64,000 nt of DNA from positions 372,001-436,000 of the forward strand of contig NZ_OZ075109.1 of the NCBI RefSeq assembly GCF_964186625.1, written 5' to 3'. Position numbers and translations under genes: made by a program. This document shows positions 1 to 6,222 of this stretch, one piece after another. The notes below the pieces were generated by a model that was given only the letters and a program-made list of their open reading frames with translations, did no database searches and was not told the DNA's origin. Position 1 is the stretch's first letter. Each line of letters starts with the position of its first letter. The stretch comes from Asticcacaulis sp. MM231 (GTDB lineage: Bacteria; Pseudomonadota; Alphaproteobacteria; Caulobacterales; Caulobacteraceae).

Positions 1-878
1 CCCAACTCCCACTCAATGCCCTGCGCGCTTTCGAGGCGGCAGCGCGGCATCTCAACTTCACCCGAGCAGCGATCGAACTTTGTGTTAGCCAAGGCGCGGT
101 CAGTCATCAGGTGGGGCAGCTCGAACGACGCCTCGGCACGCGCCTTTTTCACCGCCTGCCGCGGGGCCTCGCACTAACCGATGAGGGCCATGCGCTCGTC
201 CCCGTGCTCGCCGAGGCGTTCGACCGTCTTTCCGCGACGCTCGACCAATATACCGAAGGTCGCTTCCGCGAGGCGCTGAAAGTCGGTGTCGTCGGCACTT
301 TCGCAACCGGCTGGCTGCTGCCGCGCCTGGATGCGTTCGCTCGTGCGCACCCATCGATTGACCTGCGCATCTCGACCAACAACAATCGCGTCGACCTGGC
401 CGGTGAAGCGTTGGATTTTGCTATCCGCTTCGGTGACGGCGCTTGGCATGGAACCCATGTCGAACCTCTTATTGCGGCACCGATGGCCCCGGTTTGTGCC
501 CCGGCCATTGCGGGGCGGCTCCAGTCCCCCGCCGATTTCGTCCACGAAAGACTGCTGCGCTCCTACCGTCCAGACGAATGGGCGCTCTGGTTCAATGCCG
601 CAGGCGTGCCGGCGCCAGTCCTGCGCGGTCCGGTCTTCGACAGTTCGGCGCTGATGGCAGTGACGGCCGCAGCGGGACTTGGCATCGCGCTTGTGCCGCC
701 CGCGATGTTCATGCGCGAACTTGCGTCAAAGTTACTTGTTCAGCCCTTCGCAATCACGATTGATGTCGGCCGTTACTGGCTCACTCGCCTCCTGTCGCGT
801 CCCGAAAGTGACGCGATGCGGCGCTTTCGGAATTGGTTGATGGAAGAGATTGCGGCCGACCCATCCCAATCTTCATAA
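1..878 (+). CDS. LysR-family regulator, AmpR/GcvA-like (5' end outside window)
   Basis: The reading frame is open from base 3 to the stop at 876-878, so the start codon lies upstream of the window. The first residues, through NALRAFEAAARHLNFTRAA and VSQGAVSHQV, are the winged helix-turn-helix of LysR regulators. The effector-binding domain follows, with GTFATGWLLPRL and DLRISTNNN typical of the AmpR/GcvA branch. About 291 residues are visible, so only a few N-terminal residues are missing. Such regulators usually act on a divergent neighbour, which would be off the left edge. The degraded glutathione S-transferase downstream on the same strand may once have been a partner. Effector and target are unknown. 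Confidence 0.9.
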   Translation, partial: QLPLNALRAFEAAARHLNFTRAAIELCVSQGAVSHQVGQLERRLGTRLFHRLPRGLALTDEGHALVPVLAEAFDRLSATLDQYTEGRFREALKVGVVGTFATGWLLPRLDAFARAHPSIDLRISTNNNRVDLAGEALDFAIRFGDGAWHGTHVEPLIAAPMAPVCAPAIAGRLQSPADFVHERLLRSYRPDEWALWFNAAGVPAPVLRGPVFDSSALMAVTAAAGLGIALVPPAMFMRELASKLLVQPFAITIDVGRYWLTRLLSRPESDAMRRFRNWLMEEIAADPSQSS

Positions 879-908
879 TGTAATAGCGTCGGCTTTAGGG
901 AACTGACA

Positions 909-1186
909 ATGCGGGCTTTCTCCACTCCCCTTTCCCCTGAAATTCGCACGGGCTGGCGCGGGACATGCCTGTTCGTCGGGCGCTGGAGGAGGTGGGCCTT
1001 CCTTACGAGGTTCGAGGGGTTTCATTCAAGGCTTTAAGGGCACCTGCATTCTTTGAAAAACAGTCGTTCGGTCAGGTTCCTGTCTTTGAGGAGGGCGCCC
1101 TTGTCCTGTTTGAAGCGGGTGCCATCGTCCTTCATATCGCTACGCGCTATACGGGATTGCTGCCAGACAGTGGCCGAATAACTTGA
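909..1186 (+). pseudogene. glutathione S-transferase remnant (N-terminal domain only)
   Basis: The frame from 965 encodes RRALEEVGLPYEV, then FGQVPVFEEGALVLFEAGAI and YTGLLPD. This is the thioredoxin-fold N-terminal half of a theta/omega-like glutathione S-transferase. It stops at 1184-1186 after about 73 residues, where the family continues for another 120 or so helical residues. An ATG at 909 in a neighbouring frame reads MRAFSTPLSP, which resembles the usual GST N-terminus but does not join cleanly. I see a gene that lost its C-terminal domain and perhaps its start. The break lies just before the nucleotidyltransferase gene, so island insertion may have truncated it. Confidence 0.65.
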
Positions 1187-1229
1187 TATCACCATGTTGT
1201 GGATGTGCTAGCCAGCGACCTCTTCCGCT

Positions 1230-1255
1230 ATTACCCTTTTCGCAAAAATGGTAAT
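1230..1255. promoter_or_regulatory. 26-bp palindromic operator, copy 1
   Basis: The arms ATTACC (1230-1235) and GGTAAT (1250-1255) flank a TTTTCGCAAAAA-type core. The same design recurs 49 bp downstream at 1279-1304. A pair of long, nearly identical dyads just before a gene is typical of cooperative repressor binding. No helix-turn-helix gene for the job is adjacent. Confidence 0.6.
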
Positions 1256-1278
1256 ATATTTATTTAGGAGTGTGTGTT

Positions 1279-1304
1279 ATTACCGTTTTCGCGAAAAAGG
1301 TAAT
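1279..1304. promoter_or_regulatory. 26-bp palindromic operator, copy 2, containing the ribosome binding site
   Basis: The arms ATTACC (1279-1284) and GGTAAT (1299-1304) flank a perfect 12-bp inner palindrome TTTTCGCGAAAA. Only one base pair of the 26-bp dyad is mismatched. The AAAGG in the right arm is the only plausible Shine-Dalgarno for the ATG at 1309. The element could therefore act as a DNA operator, or as an mRNA hairpin that hides the ribosome binding site. Confidence 0.6.
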
Positions 1305-1308
1305 AGGC

Positions 1309-2394
1309 ATGAAAATACTCGACCATACCTACCAGACTTTGTATTCCGAGCTGGCGCAACGCAGCTTGGACGCACAGTTTTCGGAGGGGTTTTCTATCGA
1401 CGGTCGTTTCATCTCGATGGAGAGTGGCGAACGACGATACTGGTATTTCGACCTGTCGAAAGAAGGAGGCGGAAAGCAACGCACTTATGTTGGCCCAGTT
1501 GATGATCCTGTCATCACAGAACGAGTTGAAAAGTTCAAGGATCTTAAGGCGGATAATCGCGCACGACGTAAGCTTGTCTCAACCCTTGTACGCGAGGCGT
1601 ACTTGCCAAGGCCTGAAATATTCGTAGGCAACATAATCGGAGCTCTTGTGGAGGCCGGCTTCTTCCGCCTCCGGGGTGTCATGGTTGGCACGGTGGCGTT
1701 TCAATGTTATTCGGCTCTTCTGGGCGTTCGTCTCTCGAATACGATTATGCAGACGGGCGATGTCGATTTTGCCCAATTCCATTCTATATCGGTAGCTGTC
1801 GGGGATACGATGCCGCCGGTCATCGACGTGTTGCGCCAAGTAGACCCAACATTTCGGGAAGTACCTCATCAGGCCGATAACCGCTATTCAACCCAGTTCA
1901 TCGCCCGATCTGGTTACAAGGTGGAGTTTTTGACACCGAATACCGGCTCGGATGACTATGCCGGCAGGCCGGCACAGATGCCCGCACTCGGGGGAGCCTC
2001 GGCGCAGCCGTTACACTTTTTAGATTTCCTAATCCATCAACCTGTACGAGCCGTAGTGCTTCACGGGGCGGGGCTGCCGATACTTGTGCCCGCGCCGGAA
2101 AGATATGCGATTCACAAACTCATCGTCGGGTCTCGTCGCCGGATCGATGACGATGGAACGGCGAAAAGTCGCAAGGACCGTCAGCAGGCGCAAAGCTTAA
2201 TGGAGACAATGATCGAACTCCGGCAAGGTGACGCTGTCGCGGATGCATACATGGAAGCTTGGGACCGAGGTCCGGCGTGGCGTGAAGCCATTGAAAGCAG
2301 TATGCATTATTTAGGGAATGAGGGTCTTCTCGCAAATTTAGCAGCGAGTATGAGGCGTCTGGGCGGTGACCCTTCCGGTTACGGGTTGCGGTAG
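1309..2394 (+). CDS. nucleotidyltransferase-fold protein (GSU2403 / NTP_transf_8-like)
   Basis: A 361-residue protein starting MKILDHTYQTLYSEL. The ATG at 1309 is preferred over an upstream in-frame codon at 1270 because AAAGG lies 8 bases before it. The N-terminal region contains SGERRYWYFDLS and GGKQRTYVG. The centre holds the nucleotidyltransferase-like segment VGTVAFQCYSALLGVRL followed by TGDVDFAQF, in which the D-x-D of DVD would be the metal-binding pair. The C-terminal part has PAPERYAIHKLIVG, as in GSU2403-type proteins of the polymerase-beta superfamily. Some families of this fold act as toxins, but function is not known here and no antitoxin gene is adjacent. The gene stands alone between a GST remnant and a tRNA fragment, suggesting horizontal arrival. 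Confidence 0.7.
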   Translation: MKILDHTYQTLYSELAQRSLDAQFSEGFSIDGRFISMESGERRYWYFDLSKEGGGKQRTYVGPVDDPVITERVEKFKDLKADNRARRKLVSTLVREAYLPRPEIFVGNIIGALVEAGFFRLRGVMVGTVAFQCYSALLGVRLSNTIMQTGDVDFAQFHSISVAVGDTMPPVIDVLRQVDPTFREVPHQADNRYSTQFIARSGYKVEFLTPNTGSDDYAGRPAQMPALGGASAQPLHFLDFLIHQPVRAVVLHGAGLPILVPAPERYAIHKLIVGSRRRIDDDGTAKSRKDRQQAQSLMETMIELRQGDAVADAYMEAWDRGPAWREAIESSMHYLGNEGLLANLAASMRRLGGDPSGYGLR

Positions 2395-2494
2395 TTGCCT
2401 TGCACTCGAGTGATCTATTAACACACCATTTAGCACAAATATTTTTCAACGTATAAAATTCTATTTATCTTCAATAAGATGTGCGAATTTCGCT

Positions 2495-2542
2495 GCGGCT
2501 CATAACCTGAAGGTCGTCAGTTCAAATCTGCCCCCGCAACCA
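2495..2542 (+). pseudogene. 3' fragment of a tRNA-Met(CAU)-like gene; probable attachment-site remnant
   Basis: The segment contains an anticodon-loop-like CTCATAA (CAU anticodon), then AGGTC, a T-loop TTCAAAT, a C-rich acceptor 3' strand and an encoded CCA at 2540-2542. No D-arm or 5' acceptor strand precedes it: 2440-2490 is AT-rich and unrelated. One T-stem pair is mismatched and the acceptor side looks one base short. Integrases that target tRNA 3' ends leave such fragments at the far end of an island. The orientation places that island to the left, around the nucleotidyltransferase gene. Confidence 0.6.
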
Positions 2543-2805
2543 ACTTAACTACGCCTTCGGGTGTTGTGACAGGAAGTCCATCAGAATGCATAACACAGAC
2601 CCCCGAGGCGAAAGCCAAGAGGTTTTTTTTGCCGGTATTGGCTTGATGGCGTCGAAATATATCAGCTTACCAAGAACTGACGTACCTCAGTTGAGATGAT
2701 CGGGGGCAGTGTCTCTGGGACATCAGACACTGCTCGCGACTCCAAAGAGGTGGAACGGGAGATCACATGCACATTCTGTTTGATTGGCCGCAAGCTTTAG
2801 CTCGT
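2543..2805. other. intergenic region with a terminator-like hairpin and a dyad
   Basis: I see no gene here. At 2607-2616 GGC-GAAA-GCC forms a small stem, followed by eight T at 2623-2630. This is terminator-like on the plus strand and may be left from the tRNA transcript. At 2707-2714 and 2725-2732 CAGTGTCT and AGACACTG form a perfect 8-bp inverted repeat with a 10-base loop, just beyond the 3' end of the minus-strand TetR gene. It lacks a T tract on either side. Confidence 0.4.
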
Positions 2806-3501
2806 CTACCTACGGCACAGGCGCAGGATCTCGTCAACAACGGCCTCGCGCCGCTTTTCTGCATGTTGCTCTTCGCCCATATCATGTTCAAGCAAATGGG
2901 CGACGGTCCAGCGATTGGACACGTTGTAGAAGCACAGTGCACTGATCGACGTATGTACGTCGATGGGGTTGAGGTCCTGCCGAAACACGCCCATGGCCGC
3001 GCCGCGTTCGAGAAGCCGCGTAAGCTGCTGAAGGGCAAATAGTCCGCGCGTCTTAGCCTCTTTCAGAAACCCCATATGCTCGCCCTGATGAATGTTTTCG
3101 ACCATCACGAGACGGACAAATTCAGGATGTTCCATATGGTAGGTGAACTTCAGCCGCACCAATCGTGCCAGAGCCTCTTCGGGGGGCAAGTCTTCCACAC
3201 GGATGGCCTCTTCACGTGACCGGATATCGGCGTAACAGCGTTCCAGAACGGCGCGATAGAGGCCTTCCTTATTCTCGAAGTAGTAGTAGATCATCCGCTT
3301 GCTGGCGGCCGTCAGTCCACCGATATCGTTGATGCGGCTGCCCGCCAAACCGTCACGGGCGAAGGCATGGGTAGCGATCTCCAGAATGTCTTCTTTTGTA
3401 CGCTCCGGGTCATTGATACGTGCGTTGCTGGTCGCAGAGATCTTCTTGGGGGCGGCGGTAGGCTTTTTCATCAATCGGCTATTTTCGCGTTTCTGGTTCA
3501 C
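2806..3501 (-). CDS. TetR/AcrR-family regulator
   Basis: A 231-residue protein. Its N-terminal helix-turn-helix has RTKEDILEIATHAFARDGL, then SKRMIYYYFENKEGLYRAV, the standard TetR signature. The ligand domain carries HMEHPEFVRLVMVENIHQGEHM, typical of regulators with a TetR_C-type domain. The start is a GTG at 3501; an in-frame ATG at 3471 is an alternative, and neither has a strong ribosome binding site. It lies 48 bases behind the carboxymuconolactone-decarboxylase-like gene in the same direction, so it is probably the last gene of the long minus-strand operon. It is the natural candidate for substrate-responsive repression of that operon. The effector is unknown. Confidence 0.85.
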   Translation of the reverse strand: MNQKRENSRLMKKPTAAPKKISATSNARINDPERTKEDILEIATHAFARDGLAGSRINDIGGLTAASKRMIYYYFENKEGLYRAVLERCYADIRSREEAIRVEDLPPEEALARLVRLKFTYHMEHPEFVRLVMVENIHQGEHMGFLKEAKTRGLFALQQLTRLLERGAAMGVFRQDLNPIDVHTSISALCFYNVSNRWTVAHLLEHDMGEEQHAEKRREAVVDEILRLCRR

Positions 3502-3549
3502 GGGCCGTCAAGCTGTCATCGCGGCAGGGGCGCGGTCAACAAAAAACCG

Positions 3550-3900
3550 TCAGGCGCCCTCGGGCGCGAACTGCTCAAAGGCCGCCATGGCGTCGGCGGC
3601 ATACATAAATGACGGGCCGCCCCCCATATAGATCGCCATGCCGAGGACTTCGCAAAATTCTTCGCGCGTGACGCCGAGCTTGATCAGGGCCTCGGTATGG
3701 AACCCGATGCAGCCGTCGCAGCGCGTGCTGATGCCGATACCTAAAGCAATCAGTTCCTTGGTTTTCTTATCGAGCGCACCGTCGCGCAAGGAGGCGCCGG
3801 CGAGACCGGAGAAGGCCTGGGTGACGTCCGGCAGGTTCTTGCGAAGCGTCTTCAGGTTGGCCGAAAGATTGGCGGTTATCGCGGGATAAGACTTGTCCAT
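3550..3900 (-). CDS. carboxymuconolactone decarboxylase (CMD/AhpD-like) family protein
   Basis: A 116-residue protein with the single-domain CMD fold. KKTKELIALGIGISTRCDGCIGFH holds the CxxC and following His seen in AhpD-like peroxidase or thiol-disulfide members. The Cys pair and His favour a redox role over true decarboxylation, though that is inferred from family knowledge. It sits 30 bases after the RraA-like gene and 48 bases before the TetR gene, all on the minus strand. It may deal with peroxide or a reactive intermediate from the pathway encoded upstream. Confidence 0.85.
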   Translation of the reverse strand: MDKSYPAITANLSANLKTLRKNLPDVTQAFSGLAGASLRDGALDKKTKELIALGIGISTRCDGCIGFHTEALIKLGVTREEFCEVLGMAIYMGGGPSFMYAADAMAAFEQFAPEGA

Positions 3901-3930
3901 GGGGTGTGTCCTTTACATGGAGGTAGACAT

Positions 3931-4602
3931 TTAGCGTGGTGGATAGGCTTTCAGCGCGTCAGCCAGATCATGACCTGTGGCGACTTCGGCAACGATCCTA
4001 AATTCCCAGGCCTCGCGTGCCTCTGCCTGCAGAATCGCAGCCTCAGCCTCGTCGGGCGGCAGGACGAAGACGCCATCAGCATCACACAGTACCAGATCGC
4101 CGGGATGTACGACCGTACCGCCGACGCCGACCGGCGCGTTGATGCGTCCGCCAAGGTCGAGGCGCCGTGTGGTAAGCGGGCTGGCGCCACGGCACCATAC
4201 TGGTAAGCCAATCGAGGCAATCTCAGACAGGTCGGTGACCGGGCCATCGACGACCACAGCGGCCACACCCTTTTGCTTCAGGGCAAGGGCTACTATGCCA
4301 CCGACGCAGGCGTAGAGATCGTCATGCAACCGGTCGATCATCAGGATATCTCCCAGCCGCAGTTCTGCCAGAACCCTGTGCAACAGGCTGGAATCGGGGC
4401 CGGGTAATGCCAGGGTTACGGCTGTACCAGCTACAGGCGTGCAATCGCCAAGGGGGCGGATATCACGCCGGCAAAAGCCCCACAGATGGGTGTGGCCAAA
4501 GGTCGAACTGTGCAGCCGCGACAGGCGTGCCAACAGATCTGGAGACGCAGGCTTTGGCATGGGATGGATATCGTATCTATCCATTGGGGTGGCGGGGGTC
4601 AC
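3931..4602 (-). CDS. RraA-family protein (4-hydroxy-4-methyl-2-oxoglutarate aldolase-like)
   Basis: A 223-residue protein whose core VVVDGPVTDLSEIASIGLPVWCRG and HPGDLVLCDADGVFVLP match the RraA / dimethylmenaquinone-methyltransferase-like fold. Enzymatic members are divalent-metal aldolases or decarboxylases acting on 2-oxo acids; others regulate RNase E. Encoded between a creatininase-like gene and a CMD-like gene, an enzymatic role in the catabolic operon is more likely. The ATG at 4602 overlaps the end of the creatininase-like gene by 26 bases; an in-frame ATG at 4584 is an alternative. The overlap suggests translational coupling. Confidence 0.8.
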   Translation of the reverse strand: MTPATPMDRYDIHPMPKPASPDLLARLSRLHSSTFGHTHLWGFCRRDIRPLGDCTPVAGTAVTLALPGPDSSLLHRVLAELRLGDILMIDRLHDDLYACVGGIVALALKQKGVAAVVVDGPVTDLSEIASIGLPVWCRGASPLTTRRLDLGGRINAPVGVGGTVVHPGDLVLCDADGVFVLPPDEAEAAILQAEAREAWEFRIVAEVATGHDLADALKAYPPR

Positions 4603-5386
4603 AGGTTTTGAAGTGGATCAAGAAGTCCGCGACATAGGCGGTGAGCCATTCGGTCATGGCGGCCCCTGCGGCGGCGGTGGAGAGGGTGGCGTCACCGCTG
4701 CCTATGCCATCGCCAGCCACCTGAGTGACGTCGAGCGGGACGTCGATGGTCCCCCCCTGAAACTGAAGACCGCTGAACTGGTTGGTGATTGGCAAACCGA
4801 GTGCGGTCTTGCGTTCAGCGCCTTGCCACAGGGCCGGCCTCATCAGATCGGGAGTCAGGTGCATGGCGACGGAGGTCAAAGGGTCGGCGCCATGACCGCG
4901 CACTTTTGACGCATGGGCACCGTGGATATCTGACCACACGCTGTCGGGCATCAGGCGCCACAGGTTGAGGCTGGGCACGATGATTCCATGTTGGCGCCGA
5001 AGCTTGTGCGTGACGTCGGCAATCAGGGGCGCATTGGTCGAGTGACCGTTGCAAATAACTATATGGGCGATGTCATGATCGAGGAACGAGGTGATCATAT
5101 CTTCCAGAACGCGGCTGAAAGTTTCCGCGCGTAACTGGATGCCGCCGGCCATGCCACGGAAAAACTCCGCATAGCCAAAAGGCAGGACCGGGGCACAGAT
5201 AGCCTTGGCGCGTTCGGCCGCGGCCAGGGCGATCTGTTCGGCCACCACATAATCGCCCATCGGGGCATGCGGGCCCTGTTCTTCCTGTGAACCGAGAGGA
5301 AGGAGGATAACCGGTTTGTCGCCCTTCAGGCGTTCTGCGAATTCAACCCAGGTCAAATCCTGCAAGGCATGACGGCGTTTGGTCAT
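4577..5386 (-). CDS. creatininase-family amidohydrolase
   Basis: A 269-residue protein with LLPLGSQEEQGPHAPMGDYVVAEQIA near the N-terminus and ICNGHSTN in the middle. These are the metal-ligand motifs (Glu, His, Asp) of the creatininase / creatinine amidohydrolase superfamily. Members open cyclic amides or cleave small amides with two divalent metals; MftE, which trims the mycofactocin peptide, is a relative. The start overlaps the stop of the nitrilase-like gene in an ATGA arrangement (5383-5386), so the two are co-translated. The true substrate cannot be read from sequence: a lactam, small amide or peptide-derived ring all fit the neighbours. Confidence 0.85.
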   Translation of the reverse strand: MTKRRHALQDLTWVEFAERLKGDKPVILLPLGSQEEQGPHAPMGDYVVAEQIALAAAERAKAICAPVLPFGYAEFFRGMAGGIQLRAETFSRVLEDMITSFLDHDIAHIVICNGHSTNAPLIADVTHKLRRQHGIIVPSLNLWRLMPDSVWSDIHGAHASKVRGHGADPLTSVAMHLTPDLMRPALWQGAERKTALGLPITNQFSGLQFQGGTIDVPLDVTQVAGDGIGSGDATLSTAAAGAAMTEWLTAYVADFLIHFKTCDPRHPNG

Positions 5387-6216
5387 ATTGTGCCCTCCGC
5401 GTGCAGCACCTTATTGAGCGCCAGTGGAATTTGCTGACGCACGCGGACCGACAGCTCCATGTCGATCGGCGCGCTGACAAAGCCTACGCCTTCCGAGACG
5501 CGGGCGACGACAGCGCCCCACGGATCGACGATCATCGACTGGCCGAAGGATTGGCGGGGGCCGCTGGGTGTGTTGTAACCGCCCCACTGGGCCGAGGCCA
5601 GGAACCAGGTTTCGGTCTCGATGGCGCGCGCCCGGATCAGAGGTTCCCAGTGATCCTTGCCGGTCAGAAGCGTGAAGGCGGCGGGCAGGGCGATCAGGTC
5701 GGCGCCTTGCTTCATCAGGCCTTGGAACAATTCTGGGAAACGCAGATCGTAACAGATGGCGCAGCCTACGCGCACGCCTTCACAATCATAGGTGACGATA
5801 TCGCTACCCCTCAGGATGGTCGCTGATTCATGATAGGCGACGCCGTCAGCCGTCGTGACATCGAACAGGTGGATCTTGCGATAACGCGCCACTTCTGTGC
5901 CGCTTCGGTCAAAGACCACCGTCGTATTGTAGGCTTTGCCAGGGACGCCGGACTGTTCATAGAACGAGCCGCCGTAAATCCAGACCCTGTTCTCACGGGC
6001 CAGGGTTTGCAGAAGGTTGTAGGTCTCGCCGCCGGTGGAGGGCTCAGCCACGGCGGCAGCACCGGATGAGCCGCCCAGCCATTCGCAATGTTCTGGCAGC
6101 AAGATCCAGTCGGGCTGATCGTGAAGAACGGCCGTTTCGACCAGCTCTCGGATTTGCTTGAGGTTGGCCGCCTTGTCGTTGCGGCTGTTCATCTGGATGA
6201 CGGTGGTTTTGAGCAT
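5383..6216 (-). CDS. carbon-nitrogen hydrolase (nitrilase superfamily, Nit-like amidase)
   Basis: A 277-residue protein with the complete nitrilase triad: Glu in WILLPEHCEW, Lys in RYRKIHLFDV and Cys in GCAICYDLRFPEL. Overall length and the YDLRFPELF context are closest to Nit1/Nit2-type omega-amidases and deaminated-glutathione amidases. It is therefore expected to hydrolyse a C-N amide bond, releasing ammonia or an amine, in the cytoplasm, as no signal peptide is present. The start lies 6 bases after the M14 peptidase stop, and its stop overlaps the creatininase start. Substrate is inferred only from context. Confidence 0.88.
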   Translation of the reverse strand: MLKTTVIQMNSRNDKAANLKQIRELVETAVLHDQPDWILLPEHCEWLGGSSGAAAVAEPSTGGETYNLLQTLARENRVWIYGGSFYEQSGVPGKAYNTTVVFDRSGTEVARYRKIHLFDVTTADGVAYHESATILRGSDIVTYDCEGVRVGCAICYDLRFPELFQGLMKQGADLIALPAAFTLLTGKDHWEPLIRARAIETETWFLASAQWGGYNTPSGPRQSFGQSMIVDPWGAVVARVSEGVGFVSAPIDMELSVRVRQQIPLALNKVLHAEGTI

Positions 6217-6222
6217 GGTCTT

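Noticed and set aside
1248..1502. 84-codon frame overlapping the nucleotidyltransferase start
   Set aside because: It is out of frame with the clear gene and starts inside the operator pair.
2767..3042. 91-codon plus-strand frame overlapping the TetR gene
   Set aside because: It is antisense to a well-supported TetR C-terminal domain.
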